Below, piece by piece: positions 21,315 to 32,959 of a stretch of 64,000 nt of DNA (positions within the stretch are counted from its first letter, which is position 1; every line of letters starts with the position of its first letter). Location of the stretch: contig NC_081414.1 of the NCBI RefSeq assembly GCF_030272615.1, forward strand, positions 763,635,413 through 763,699,412, written 5' to 3'. The notes under the pieces are model-generated. The model worked only from the letters and a program-made list of their open reading frames with translations, searched no databases and was not told where the DNA came from. This stretch comes from Cryptomeria japonica. Taxonomy: Eukaryota > Streptophyta > Pinopsida > Cupressales > Cupressaceae. Position numbers and translations under genes: made by a program.

Positions 21315-22446
21315 CTTTCAAATCAAAGTTACCTACATATGGATACCATTATCCATAATCAATAGTACCTTTCAAATATTTGAATGTCCTTTTAGTTGCA
21401 ATCATGCGTGTCTCCTTTGGGTTCTTCTGAAATTTGGCAACTAATCCAACTGCATGAGCAATATCCGATCTGTTGTGAACAACATAATGCAGTTTCCCTA
21501 TCATAGACCTATACTCCTTTTCATCAACGGATGAGACATCATCCTCCTTAGACATTTTACAACCTATAACCATTGGTGTCCCAACTGGTTTATAGTCTCC
21601 CATTCCAAATGTCTTCAATACTTCTTTCACATATTTGGACTATGATAAAGATACCACTCTTCATCTGTTGAATTTGCATACCTATGAAGAATTTTATCTC
21701 TCCTACCAGAGACATTTCAAATTCACTTTTCATCTCAATTTCAAATTAATCACTCATGTCATCATTGCCTCCAAAAATGAAATCATCCACAAACACTTCA
21801 CTAACCAATATCTTATCGCCTTCAGTCTTGAGATATATATTGTTGTCTTCACTGGTTCTCTGAAAACCTATCTTCATCAGGTATGAATGTAGTATTTTAT
21901 ACCATGCTCTTGGTTCTTGCTTCAAACCATATAGTGCATTTTGTAGTTTACACACCATATCCTTTGCATCAGTCAAAGCATAACCATCTGGCTGTTCAAT
22001 GTATACTTCCTCTTCTAGTATTCCATTTAGAAATGTTGACTTCAAATCCATCTGATATATTTTGAAACTCTTATATGTTGCAAATGCAAGTAGAGTCCTA
22101 ACATCTTCCAATCTAGCAATTGGTGCAAATGTCTCTCTATAGTCTTCTCCTTCTTTTGGTGAATAACCTTTGCATACCAATCTTTCTTTATTTCTGACTA
22201 CTGCTCCATCTTCATTCAGTTTATTCCTTAATACCCTTTTAGTACCTATCACATTTTTATTCACCGATCTAGATAATAGGGTCCATGAATTGTTCTTCTC
22301 AATTTGGTCAAGCTCTTCTTCCATAGCCTTGATCAAGTGATCATCTCCAAAGGATTCCTTAGCAGTTCTAGGCTCAATAGTGGAGATCATACAAGAATGT
22401 TCTTTAATTCTTCTTTTGGTTAACACACCAGCATCTTTATCTCCAA
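21315..22446 (-). pseudogene. pol: Copia-3 reverse transcriptase and start of RNase H
   Basis: Minus strand from 22426: NNSWTLLSRSVNKNVIGTKR, IYQMDLKSTFLNGILEEEVY, ALYGLKQEPRAWY and FVDDFIFGGNDD give all the reverse-transcriptase blocks in one 226-codon frame (22426-21746). A frame change follows, then 21630-21349 holds GMGDYKPVGTPMV, YRSMIGKLHYVVHNRSDIAH and RTFKYLKGTIDYG. The domain is cut at 21315, right after the D-L-K codons, by Copia-2. The remaining part is at 13811-14259. Confidence 0.92.
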
Positions 22447-23460
22447 TAATCTAGTCAAGATTATGATTGAGTCTCACATGCCTTGGAATAACATGATCAT
22501 TATCTTCAAGTTCATCTTCCTCACTATCATCATCTTCTACAGAATCTACCTGTTCTAGTTGAACTGGTACTACAAAATTCATTTCACCAACTTCTGGCTT
22601 CACTAGTTTTGGCTCCAAAATGAGAATGTTAGGTTCATCTTCCTTATTCTCCTCACTGGTTTCTCCTGAAACTTCAAGACACTCGTCCACTTAGATATGA
22701 ACACTTTCAATGATTCTCTTTGTTTGGTTGTTGTAACATTTGTAGGTTTTACTCTTGGTGCAGTAACCAAGAAATATGCCTTAATCACTCTTAGCATCAA
22801 ACTTACCAACATAGTCACCTCTCTTGATAAAACATTTACTGCCAAAAATCTTAAAATAACTAACATTAGGCAACCCACCATACCAATATTCATAAGGAGT
22901 TTTATCTGTACCTCTCTTTACCAATATTTGGTTTATAGTGTATACAACTCTACTGACAACTTCTCTCCAGAAATGTTTTTCTACACCTCCTTGTATTAGC
23001 ATCGTTCTAGCAGCTTCAACAACTAACCGCTTGTTCCTCTCTGCAATACCATTTTGTTGTGGTGTCCTAGGTGCAGAAAGATGCCTCTTAATTGCATTGT
23101 CTTCATAATATCTAGTGAAATCCTCTAAAGTAAATTCACCTCCTTGATCAGTTCTTAGACACTTTATCTTCTTACCACTTTCCTTTTCGACTAAGGCCCT
23201 GAATGCCTTAAACTTACTAAAGGCTTTTGTTTCGTCCTTCAAGAATGTGACCCACAACATTCTTGAGAAATCATCCGTGAAGATCATAAAATATCTATCA
23301 CCTTGAATACTTTTAGTCCTTATTGGTCCATAGAGGTATGTATGAACCAAATCTAACAAATGTTCTATTGAGAAAGATTTGCTCTTAAAAGTTGAGGATG
23401 TCCTCTTCCCTAATTGATATTGCTTACATAGAGAATTCACCGATTTGTCCAACTAAGGTA
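22447..23460 (-). pseudogene. pol: Copia-3 integrase and linker
   Basis: The 223-codon frame from 23452 to 22781 has CKQYQLGKRTSSTFKSK (the first finger Cys kept, the second changed to Tyr), HTYLYGP where relatives have HTDLCGP (first catalytic Asp and the Cys both changed to Tyr), LRTDQGGEF, PQQNGIAERN, WREVVSRVVYTINQ and WYGGLPNVSYFKIFGSKCF. A frame change near 22780 leads to an acidic linker (22690-22451) ending in HVIPRHVRLNHNLD. The integrase would be catalytically dead. Confidence 0.9.
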
Positions 23461-23930
23461 AACCTCTTACTGACTTGGAATTACTGACTTTGACAATGTT
23501 ATCAAAATTTATATGACAAGATCTCTTATGTCAAATCCAACTATCATTTACTTTAGCAATTAAACAGTTGTTGACTTTAGGATTTAGGTGAAATAGGTTA
23601 CCTTTTGTCTACTTGCTGGTTGCAATTAGTTAACCTTTTCTCCCATAGATTTTGCACATTCCATTCTTAAATTCCAATGGATGACCTCTGTCATTGAGTT
23701 GAGCTACACTCAAAAGACTATGCTTTAATCCTTCAACCCAATAGACGTCATCTGCACTGCTCTTTCCATTAAGAGAAATGGTTCCCTTTTCTTTTACCAT
23801 GGAGGGTGAGTCATTTCCAAATCTCACAACTCCTCCACCGAATTCCTTCAAAGTAAGAAATTTACTTCAGTCATCGATCATGTGGTGTGAACAACCACTA
23901 TCTATGATCCAATCAACAGAACTATCCATG
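23461..23930 (-). pseudogene. pol: Copia-3 protease end and GAG-pre-integrase
   Basis: The protease motif DWIIDSGCSHHMIDD (about 23867-23911) has an intact D-S-G. After a frame change, 23851-23630 reads KEFGGGVVRFGNDSPSMVKE and VYWVEGLKHSLLSVAQLNDR. The finger histidine region near 23500-23530 is broken. Confidence 0.88.
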
Positions 23931-24952
23931 CGAGAAAATAATACCTTCTGATCAAATTTCTCCTCTTTAATGGCAATAAAGACAATGTCTTCATTAGCAT
24001 CTCCCTCAGATTCCTCATCTATGATTCCACCATCAACTACAATGAGGCAATCTCTTTTGCCTTTTCCTTTATACTTCTTATACTTCTCATGCTTATTCTC
24101 ATTGTCACCATTAGGATAGTTAGTAGCAATATCTCCAATCCTGTTACATGCAAAACACTTCAAAGGTAATTTACCTCTGTACTTACCGGTACCTCTAGGT
24201 AACTGCTTGGCCAACAATGCTTCAAGCTTGATCAAATTGTCTTCATCGTCAATTTGTCTATTGGATCTAGACTCATAACTGTGACTAACATCTCTACTTT
24301 TCCTCATAGGTGGATTAGAAACTGAAGCTCTAAATGCAAATTCAGATTTCTGAGCACTACCATCATAACCATTTAATTCAAATGTAGTAAGTTTACCAAT
24401 GATGGAGTCAATAATTACCTTTGTTTTATCAATAGACTTTATCTCCTAAATGGATGCAACTCAGATAGCGTAGACAGTTAGAAGGGTTATCAACACCTTA
24501 CTAACCACTATGGCATCCTCCACCTTACTACCAACACTCATGATCTCACTGACTATCTCCTTGATCCTCTGACCATATTGTTGAATATTCTCACCTTCAG
24601 CCATCCACATGTCATCAAATTTACCTCTCAGACTCTCTTCTTTGGCAATCTTCACATGCTCATCACCGCCATAGATATCCTCAAGTTTCTTCCACACATC
24701 ATAAGCAGTCTCCAGACCATGGACATCAACATACTCTGAATCAGACAAAGAACTGACAATGGCCTCCAATGCTTGATTATTCTCTTGTTGCTCTTTCTTT
24801 TGATCATCAGACAGAATCCCACTAGGTAAGGTATATTTTGCAATAACATATTCCTAGTATTGACGTCCTAGACTCTTGATATAGATTTTCATCCTATCAC
24901 TCCATATTTTGTAGTTTTCCCTATTAAACTTCAGACCTTCTTTATTCATCAT
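23931..24952 (-). pseudogene. gag: Copia-3 gag, broken
   Basis: The likely start is MMNKEGLKFN at about 24952 on the minus strand, soon after the primer site, matching MMKKEGLKFN of Copia-4. Core frame 24769-24461 (HGLETAYDVWKKLEDIYGGD, RGKFDDMWMAEGENIQQYG) ends at TGA 24463-24461, where Copia-4 has CGA. The knuckle (about 24145-24190) reads CFACNRIGDIATNYP: the His is Asp and the last Cys is Tyr, so metal binding is lost. Confidence 0.9.
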
Positions 24953-25003
24953 GTTCTTCTAGATTTTTACCTCAAGCTATTACACTTAGACACTAGACGA
25001 CAT

Positions 25004-25020
25004 GAAATTCTCTGATACCA
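25004..25020 (-). other. Primer binding site, tRNA-Met type (Copia-3)
   Basis: The minus strand reads TGGTATCAGAGAATTTC, two bases from the 5' LTR, matching initiator tRNA-Met for the first 11 bases. Confidence 0.88.
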
Positions 25021-25022
25021 AT

Positions 25023-26416
25023 TGATGATATGACAAATTATTAAGGATATGGACAACTACTAAGAGGGGGGGCGGTGAATGAGTAGATAGAAAACTAACT
25101 TAACTTTCCCCAAACTCAAAAACAATCTCACAATTCAATTACTGAACTAACTGGTTCAAACATTGAGTAATAAACTGCAATAGCACTGATAGTTTACCGA
25201 TTGACTGGCATATCAAAAAAATAGTATAACAGATCTGAAACTCTCAAACCATTTAACTAAAACATCAAAATACTCTACTAACAATAGTAAAAGCACATTT
25301 CAAATTACTGTCGGTCATCTTAATATAACTAAGTTGATTTAACAGTTAAGAAAATTAACCATATCAAACATAACCACAAAAACCATTCACCACTTGACAC
25401 AATGATTTTTGATGTGGAAACCCAAATGGGAAAAACCACGGTGGGGATGAATACCCACAAGTATTTTGAAATATTTTGAATTTTTCCCTGTTAGGAGCCA
25501 AGCTTGTTAAAGCTTTACAAAATGTCTTGTTAGGAACAGATCCTGTTAGGGACCACCTGGTTAATGGATTGACTATTATGCCCTATTAGAAGCAATACCC
25601 TTTTAGGGGTAACCTCAATAGATGGTTTGAAATCCAAACTAATGGATCACCTGGTTAGAGGATTTAGATAGTACTAAGCTTGTTAAAGCTTACCCAGTTA
25701 AGGGATTTAACTGTTGTAATTGTTAGAGAACAACATGTGTTTGTTGATCTAGTAAATAGCACTACCCTGCTTGATCAGATCCTTTTCATGCTCCTATCTT
25801 CCTTCACATATACTGCAGATACTCCATCTGGTTTGATAATTTATCACACTAACACTTAACCAAAATTGCCAACACTACAACAAAACAACTCATCGACCTT
25901 ATAAGAAAAACAATAGGTCGGTAACACATCAAAAACCTAAGATCTCATAGATATTACAAACAAATCAGTTCAAGTATGATCGTTGGATTACATAGAAATC
26001 ATTGCACATTGTACAACACAATCTCAACCGCTCCTTGATCGCCGCTTCATCTATTCTTATAACTCATCATGCAGTTTCTACTTCATGCAATGTATTCTCT
26101 CATTCCCAAGATAAAATCATTATCTCTATGCACCAAAAACCACTTGAAACTCATCATATACAACATGGATATGTATCATAATCATTACCGATCACCATTT
26201 GATCATAGATCAATACAACTGATTCACCAAGCTCCATCAATTAGGGTTTGGCAAATCAACAAGTAGGGTTATCGGTTGATCTCACTGCTTCTAGAGTAAT
26301 ACCTATTTCCTTCACTTGCTCAACTACCAGTTGCAAAACAACATCATTATTGGTTACAATTGACATCAATGATAATACAATAGGTCATCAATGTAATCTT
26401 TAATCAAATGCCAACA
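25023..26416 (-). repeat. 5' LTR of Copia-3
   Basis: 1394 bases. The minus strand starts TGTTGGCATTTGATT at 26416 and ends ATATCATCA at 25023. A G-run before GTGAATGAG at 25065-25075 is the minus-strand form of the C-run seen in the other LTRs. Contains the short repeated phrases around 25490-25720 (for example CTGTTAGG, GGTTAGAGG). Only about 130 bases survive of the partner LTR. Confidence 0.9.
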
Positions 26417-27683
26417 AAATGCTCCACCACTAGTACTCTTTTTGTCATCAACACTTCCTACCCAATCGACATCAAAATAAGCTTTCAGAGTAACGTCTAA
26501 TCCTCTGGGATACCACAATCTGAAATCCTTTGTTCCTTTGAAATATCTGGATATCCTCTTCACTATAACAACATGAGATTCTTTCAGTTCTTGCAAAAAT
26601 TTGGCTGCAAGACAAATAGCATACATAATATCCAATCTGGTAGTAATCAAGTATAACAATCCTCCAATCAAAGATTTGTACTTTCTTGTATAATCTTTTA
26701 GAGATTTATCATCATTATTTAACTTGCATTTGGTAGTCATAAGAGTACATAGTGGTTTGGAATTATCCAATCTAAACTTCTTTAATAGCTCTCTAACATA
26801 CTTTGACTGAGAAATGAAAATACTTTTACTATTTTGATTCATTTCCAATCCAAGAAAGACATTTAACTGACCAATCATATACATTTCAAATTCCTTTTGA
26901 ATTTCACTAGAAAAATTATTGCACATATCATCGATAACTCCAAAGATTATATCATCCACATACACTACAACAATTAGGATCTTACTTGATTCAACTTTAC
27001 AGTAAAGATTGTTGTCAATGGATCCTTTTTGAAAACCTTGATTTAATAGATACTTGTCTAACCTTCCATCCCAAGATCTGGGTGCTTTCTTCAACTCATA
27101 CAACACCTTCTTAAATATATAAACAATATTCAAATCAGCTCATAAGTTGAATCCTTATGGTTGTTAAATGCAAAGTTCTTCTTTTAACTCTCCATTCATA
27201 AATGTTGATTTCACATCCATTTGGTAGACTTTGAAATCCTTAAATGCTACAAAAGCCAAAAATATCCTAATAGCCACCACTCTAGAAATAGGTGCATAGG
27301 TTTATTTTAAATCAATTTCTTTAACTTGTGTGTATCCTTTGCATACCAATCTTGATTTGTTTCTTACTACATGACCATCTTCATCCAGCTTATTGTGGAA
27401 CACCCACTTTGTTCCAATAACATTCTTATCTATCGGTCTAAGGACTAGTTCCTAATTCTGATTCTTCTCAATTTGATCCAGCTCTTCCTTCATAGCCTTC
27501 ATCCAATTCTGATCTTTACAATCTTCTTCAAATATCTTTGGTTAAGATTCAGAAAGTAAACATAAATAAACTTGTTCTTCAGTAGCTTGCTTCTTGTAAT
27601 AACTCCTATGTTTTTTCTCCTATAATTTGATTCTGAGAATGATTCTTCTACACATACCTCAAGATTTTTTATACAATTATTGA
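26417..27683 (-). pseudogene. pol: Copia-5 reverse transcriptase and N-terminal RNase H
   Basis: From the right: a linker of low conservation (27540-27683), then broken NVIGTKWVFHNKLDEDG-like text near 27350-27430, the MDVKSTF and MNGELKEE region near 27190-27230, and a 255-codon frame from 27133. That frame has VLYELKKAPRSWDGRL, VVYVDDIIFGVIDD, GQLNVFLGLEMNQNSKSIFI, YKSLIGGLLYLITTRLDIM and DVDWVGSVDDKKSTSGGAF. It is cut exactly at GGAF by Copia-3. The YVDD is intact. The last 22 codons of that open frame are Copia-3 LTR, not native. Confidence 0.9.
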
Positions 27684-28011
27684 TGTTGATTATGTCTTTG
27701 TTTAACCATGGGGAATTATTTTCCCTCCTAGCCATAGATAATGCATGATTGTCTCCCCCAAGCACTTGAATATTCAATCTACTAGACGATGTCAATTGCA
27801 ATATAATTTCTATGATATTCTGTATTAAAACAGAAGGTAAATATCTTCCTTTATACCTATGCAAATGCACCTCTTTATTGAAATATTGTGACCTCTATGA
27901 AGGGTGGCAGACTTGCACAGGCCAGCCAAATACATAATAAAATCTAATTTATATTTTATATTTATACTTAATTAACTTGGCCCAAACAAGGGTCCGGCCT
28001 TAGCTACAACA
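27684..28011 (-). repeat. 3' LTR of Copia-6
   Basis: 328 bases aligning with 37799-38129. Shared text includes GTTTAACCA, CATAGATAATGCA, TTTATATTTTATATTTATAC and CAAGGGTCCG. The right copy has a TA/GA microsatellite expansion that this copy lacks. Confidence 0.85.
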
Positions 28012-28204
28012 TCAACACTCCCTCTTAGCTAGGGATGAATCCTTGTTCATATCTGTGTCATGGAGTGACATCCACCATGGCTACTCCCAAAGGGTGGAAC
28101 ATCCATCATGGCTATTCTCATACATGGAGATGAATATGAACACAAGTGCCCATCAAAGAGACACTCAATGTGATATCATTATCTCATCATGATGGCCATG
28201 GCTA
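28012..28204 (-). other. Copia-6 internal DNA left of Copia-4, no gene
   Basis: Contains CACCATGGCTACTCCCAAAGGGTGGA-type phrases (shown here as CATGGCTACTCC) that recur at 35480-35715 on the other side of Copia-4. This supports continuity across the insertion. Confidence 0.7.
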
Positions 28205-29595
28205 TGTTGGCATTTTGAGTTTGTTTGCATTTTGCATAAAGATTGCATTAATGATATGTTGTCATTGATGTCAATTGAACTGGTAATGGTTTTCATGTTA
28301 TTGTTGATTATGTTGTTTTTGATATTGGCTAGTAACCAATAAGAAGAGATTTGTGGAAGATGTTGTAAACCGGTATGTAAAGTTTGTGAGTTGAATCGAT
28401 GAACTGGTGTAAAGGGTTAAACCTTTCTAAGCAATGTAACCAGTAAACCCTATCAACTGATTAAACTCTAATTGATCAAGTTTTTTGGTTTATTATCTGA
28501 TAAGCGATAATGATGGAGACACATGTGATCATTGTATAAGGTTAAGTTCAAATTGTTTTGGCACATTTGGTTATTGTCTAGGGAAGGAGAAAAGTGGATT
28601 GCATCTAATGCACATCACATGCTGAGTTACAAAGTCCTAAGAAGCGGTGATCATGGAGCGGTTGGAATTTTTTTAAAGAATGTGAAGAGATTGTCATGAT
28701 TTATAATAGTCAATATTATATCGACTTGTTTGTAATCTCGATGATAAGAATTAGGTTTTTGTTGTGTTACCGACCTAATTGATTTGTATTTAAAGTTGAT
28801 GAAGTTGTTTGTAAAGGTTGTTGGCAAGATTGATTGAAACCTATTGAGTGTGTAGTTGGCTAACTAGTGAATGGATCTGCACTTTGAGTGAAGGCAGATT
28901 GAAGCTTAGAAGGATATGATCAAGAAAATGTAGTTCTACTCAGATAGATCAAGAAAACCTATTGTTTTCTAACAATTATAGCAGAAGTGAAATCCCTTAA
29001 CTGGGTAAGCTCTAACAAGCTTGGTTACTCATTAAATCCTCTAACAAGGTGGTCTATTAGCTTGGATTATTAAATCCTCCAATGAGGTTACTCCTAACAA
29101 GGTATTGTGCTTTACATCAAGGCATATTTGTAAATCCCCTAACCAGAATTAGTTCTTAACAGGACTTATTGTAAAGCTTTAACAGGCTTGGCTCCTAACA
29201 AGGTGAACTTCAAAAGAGTTCAGATAACTATCCTTGTGAGTCTCATCTCACCATGGTTTTTACCTATTTGGGTTTTCCACGTATAAACATTTGTGTCAAG
29301 TGGTGAATGCTTTTGTGATTATGATCTTATTTGTTGATTTGATTAATTTACTGATAAGGCATGATAAGTTTAAGCATTGTTAATGTTTACAAGATTGAAT
29401 TTGTTTATTGTTAAGTTGTCATAATAGTTAAATGGGTTGATGTCAATTATTCTTATGAATATTGATCTTGACTGAGATATGTTTAGTTTGTGTTACTAAA
29501 TTTGAGTTTGGGAGCTTTGTATCAATTTTTCAATATACTAATTCACCCCCCCACCCAGTATTCTACTGGATACTTATTCTTTCATCATACCATCA
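28205..29595 (+). repeat. 5' LTR of Copia-4
   Basis: 1391 bases matching 34058-35446. A C-run after AATTCA lies at about 29545-29555. A TATTTAAAG at about 28788 is the likeliest TATA element. Repeated phrases such as CTAACAAGG occur between 29000 and 29200. Confidence 0.93.
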
Positions 29596-29612
29596 ATAGG
29601 TATGAGAGCGTC
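29596..29612 (+). other. Degenerate primer binding site (Copia-4)
   Basis: ATAGGTATGAGAGCGTC follows the LTR end. It corresponds to TTGGTATCAGAGC with substitutions, so it is the tRNA-Met site in decayed form. Confidence 0.7.
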
Positions 29613-29666
29613 TTAGGTCCTCTTAATATAAAAGCCTAACAACTTGAGGAAAAGATCTTGTAGATC

Positions 29667-30644
29667 ATGATGAAGAAAGAAGGTTTGAAGTTCAACAAAG
29701 ATAACTATAGAATATGGGGTTACAAAATGAAGATTTACATTAAGAGTCTTGGTAGTCAATATTGGGATCATATAGAAAATAAGTATATTACACCTACTAG
29801 ACCCCTAACTGATGATCAGAAGAAAGAATAGCAAGAAAATCACTAGGCATTAGAGGCTATTATCAATTCCCTGTCCAATGCTAAATATGTAGATGTTCAT
29901 GGTCTTGAAACTGCATATGAAGTATGGAAGAAATTAGAAGAGATTTATAGCGGTGATGAACATGTTAAGATTGCCAAAGAGGAGATTTTAAGAGGAAAGT
30001 TTAATGACATGAGAATGTCTAAAGGTGAGAATATCTAGTACTATGGTCAAAGGATTAAAGAGATAATTGGAGAGATAAAGAGTGTAGGAGGGAAAGTGGA
30101 AGATGTCATAGTAAGCAGTAAGGTATTGAGAACCCTGCTACCAGTTTATGCTATCCGAGTTGCAACTATTCAAGATATGAAATCCATTAAAAAGAAAAAG
30201 GTAACTCTTGACTCTATTATTGGCAAACTTACTACTTTTGAACTAAATAGCTATGATGGTAGTGTATAGAAATCAAAATATGCATTCAAAGATTTTGTCT
30301 CTATCTCATCTGTGAGAAGAAGTAGAGATACCGGCCATAGCTATGAATCTAGATCCAACAGAGATAGCAGAGATGCTGATGATGAAGACAACTTAGTGGA
30401 ACTTGAAGCATTGCTAGAAAAATGACTCCCTAGAGGCACTGGTAAATATAGAGGTAAGCTACCTTTAAAATGTTTTGCATGCAACAAGATTGGTCATATA
30501 GCAGCAAATTTCCCTAATAGCAAAAATGAATACAAGAGAGACAAATTTAAAAAGTATAAGGGTAAAGGCAAGAGAGATTGTCTTGTAGCTATTGACTGTG
30601 GTATTACTGATGAAGAATCTGATGATGATGCTAGTGAAGATATT
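29667..30644 (+). pseudogene. gag: Copia-4 gag, broken
   Basis: MMKKEGLKFN at 29667 starts the frame. Stops replace Gln codons at 29830, 29845 and 30037. The core reads HGLETAYEVWKKLEEIYSGD and RGKFNDMRMSKGENI. The codon that is TGA in three relatives is still CGA here (30156-30158, YAIRVATIQDM). The knuckle (about 30469-30510) reads CFACNKIGHIAANFP, the last Cys being Phe. A stop at 30423 lies just upstream of it. Confidence 0.9.
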
Positions 30645-31223
30645 GTGTTTGTAACTATTAAGGAAGAAATATCAGATCAGAAGGTACTAGTATCCAGAAT
30701 GGATAACTCTGATGATTGGATCATTGATAGTGGTTGTTCACATCACATAACTAGTGATCGGAGGAAATTTCTTTCCTTGAAGGAATTTGATGGCGGTGTT
30801 GTTAGATTTGGCAATGACTCACCCTGTATGGTTAAAGGTAAGGGAATTATTTCTCTTAATGGGAAGAGAAATGCTCATAATGTCTATTGGGTTGAAGACC
30901 TAAAGAACAATCTTTTAAGTGTGGCACAACTTAATGACTGAGGGTACTCACTGAAGTTTAGAAATGGAATGTGTAAAATCTTTGACAACAAAGGTGAATT
31001 GATTGCAACAGGGAAATAGACCAAAGGTAATCTATTTCATCTCAATCCTAAAGTTAGCAACTGTTTGATTGCAAAATTAGATGATATCTAGCTTTGGCAT
31101 AGGAGATTTTGTCATATAAATTTTGACAATATTGTTAAAGTAAGCAAGTCTAAGATAGTAAGAGGTCTTCCTCAGTTAGAAAAACCAATTAATGCTCTTT
31201 GTAAAGAATGTCAACTAGGAAAT
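30645..31223 (+). pseudogene. pol: Copia-4 protease and GAG-pre-integrase
   Basis: DDWIIDSGCSHHITSD (about 30711-30758) has the intact catalytic D-S-G. VRFGNDSPCMVKGKGIISLN and VYWVEDLKNNLLSVAQLND run to a TGA at 30939. The finger region LWHRRFCHINFDNIVK (about 31094-31140) and LCKECQLGNM (about 31198-31225) keep H-H and C-C. Stops at 31018 (CAG to TAG) and 31089. Confidence 0.9.
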
Positions 31224-32130
31224 ATGACTTCTTCAACTTTCAAGAGTAAGTCCTTCTCAACAGAGCACTTGTTAGATTTGGTTCATACAGATCTATGTGG
31301 ACCAATAAGGATAAGAAGAATTCAAGGTGACAGATACTTCATGATCTTCACTGATGATTGTTCAAGGATGATGCGGGTCACATTCTTGAAGAATAATAAT
31401 GAAGCTTTTGGTAAACTCAAGGCATTCAGAGCCTTAGATGAGAAAGAGAGTGGCAACAAGATAAAATGTCTAAGAACAGATCAAGGCGGTGAATTCACTT
31501 CTGTGGAGTTCACTAAGTATTGTGATGATAATGGTATCAAGCAACATCTTTCTGCACCAAGGATACCACAACATAATGGTATAGTAGAGGGAAAGAACTG
31601 GTCAATGGTTGAAGATACTAAGACTATGTTGATATAAGGAGGTGTAGCAATTTTTTTTGGAAATAATCTATAAGTACAGCTGTTTACACAATGAACCAAG
31701 TTCTGGTGAAAAGAGGTAAGGACAAGACCCCATATGAGTATTGGTATGGGAGATCACCTAATGTTAGATATTTTAAGATATTTGGCAGCAAATGTTTTAT
31801 TAAAAGAGGTGATTACATAAGCAAGTTTGAAGCTAAGAGTAATGAAGGCATATTTCTTGTCTATTCCACCAAGAGTAAGGCCTATAAATGCTTTAACAAC
31901 TGGGCACAAAAAATTGTTGAGAGTGTTAATGTTCATGTAGATGAATGTCCTGAAGTTTTAGAAGGAACAAGTTCTAGGAAGAAGGATGAAAATCCTTGCA
32001 TTTTTCTTTTAGAACCTGAAACTGTTAAATCAGAAAATGGTAAAGTAAATTTTGATGCACTTATTCAACTAGAACAAATAAATTCAGAGGAAGATGATAA
32101 TGAAGAAGTTGAACCTGAAGAGAATGATCA
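31224..32130 (+). pseudogene. pol: Copia-4 integrase and linker
   Basis: HTDLCGPIRIRRIQGDRYFM at about 31284, LRTDQGGEFTS at about 31470 and the final motif PQHNGIVEGKN at about 31567 keep D, D and E. A TAA at 31635 and a frame change before 31691 split the domain. The C-terminal GYSTKSKAYKC-like region and an acidic linker (NSEEDDNEEVEPEEND) lead to HIIPRYKRLNHNPKQIIGD. Confidence 0.9.
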
Positions 32131-32959
32131 TATTATTCCTAGGTATAAGAGACTAAATCACAATCCTAAACAGATAATTGGAGATAAGGATGAGAGTGCA
32201 CTAGCTAGAAGGAGAATAAGAGAGAACTCTTGCATGATCTCCACCTTTGAACCTAGAAGTGCTAAGGAGGCATTTGGTGATGATCATTGGGTGAAAGCTA
32301 TGGAGGAGGAAATGGATCAATTTGAGAAAAACAACACTTGGACCCTGGTACCCCAACTAGTAAACAAGAATGTTATAGGTACTAAATGGGTGTTAAGAAA
32401 CAAGTTAAATGAAGATGGTGTTGTAGTTCGCAACAAGGAAAGATTAGTATGCAAAGGTTATGTGCAAGAAGAAGGAGAAGACTATTTAGAAACTTTTGCA
32501 CTATTAGATAGACTGGAAGGTGTCAGAACATTGCTTGCATTTGCATCTCATATGAAGTTCAAGTTATACCAGATGGATACTAAGTCTATATTCTTGAATG
32601 GGATACTGGAAGAAGAGGTTTATATAGAGCAACCTGATGGTTATGCATTGATAGAAAAGGAAGACATGGTATGAAAATTGCATAAAGCTTTGTATGGATT
32701 AAAGTAGGCACCTAGAGCATGGTATGAATGGCTTCATACTCATTTGATGAAGATAGACTTTGCTAGAAACAATGATGACAACAACATTTATCTCAAGTCT
32801 GAAGGAGATGAAATACTGGTCAGCGAAGTATTTGTAGATGAAATTATATTTGGAGGTAATGATGACATGAGTAATTTTTTTGTAGATGAAATGAATAATG
32901 AATTTGAGATGTCATTAGTAGGGGAAATAAAAAAATTTACAGGCTTACAGATACAGTAG
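32131..32959 (+). pseudogene. pol: Copia-4 reverse transcriptase
   Basis: NNTWTLVPQLVNKNVIGTKW, YQMDTKSIFLNGILEEEVYI (Asp kept), then TGA at 32672 and TAG at 32705 in the ALYGLKQAPRAWY block. The catalytic block is FVDEIIFGGNDD (about 32827-32865): the second Asp of the pair is Glu, so polymerase activity would be lost. MSLVGEIKKFTGLQIQ ends at TAG 32957. Confidence 0.9.

Larger units (their letters stand above)
13256..26416 (-). mobile_element. Copia-3, copia element inside Copia-5 and host of Copia-2
   Basis: Minus-strand element: 5' LTR 25023-26416, primer site, gag, protease, integrase, reverse transcriptase and RNase H from 24952 down to about 13810, polypurine tracts, then only about 138 bases of 3' LTR (to 13256). 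Copia-2 (14260-21314) interrupts it inside RNase H. It entered Copia-5 within the RNase H GGAF codons: the bases following its right LTR are AAATG, continuing Copia-5 in frame. The left flank and matching duplication were lost in the deletion. About 6.1 kb of own sequence. Confidence 0.9.

Noticed and set aside
14255-21319. A direct duplication around Copia-2.
   Set aside because: The flanking bases are TGTTA and CTTTC. Only two of five positions agree after placing them by host codons, so no duplication is claimed.
26366-26420. The C-terminal 22 residues of the Copia-5 RNase H frame as a novel tail.
   Set aside because: They are encoded by the inserted Copia-3 LTR (TGTTGGCATTT onward), so this is read-through, not a native end.
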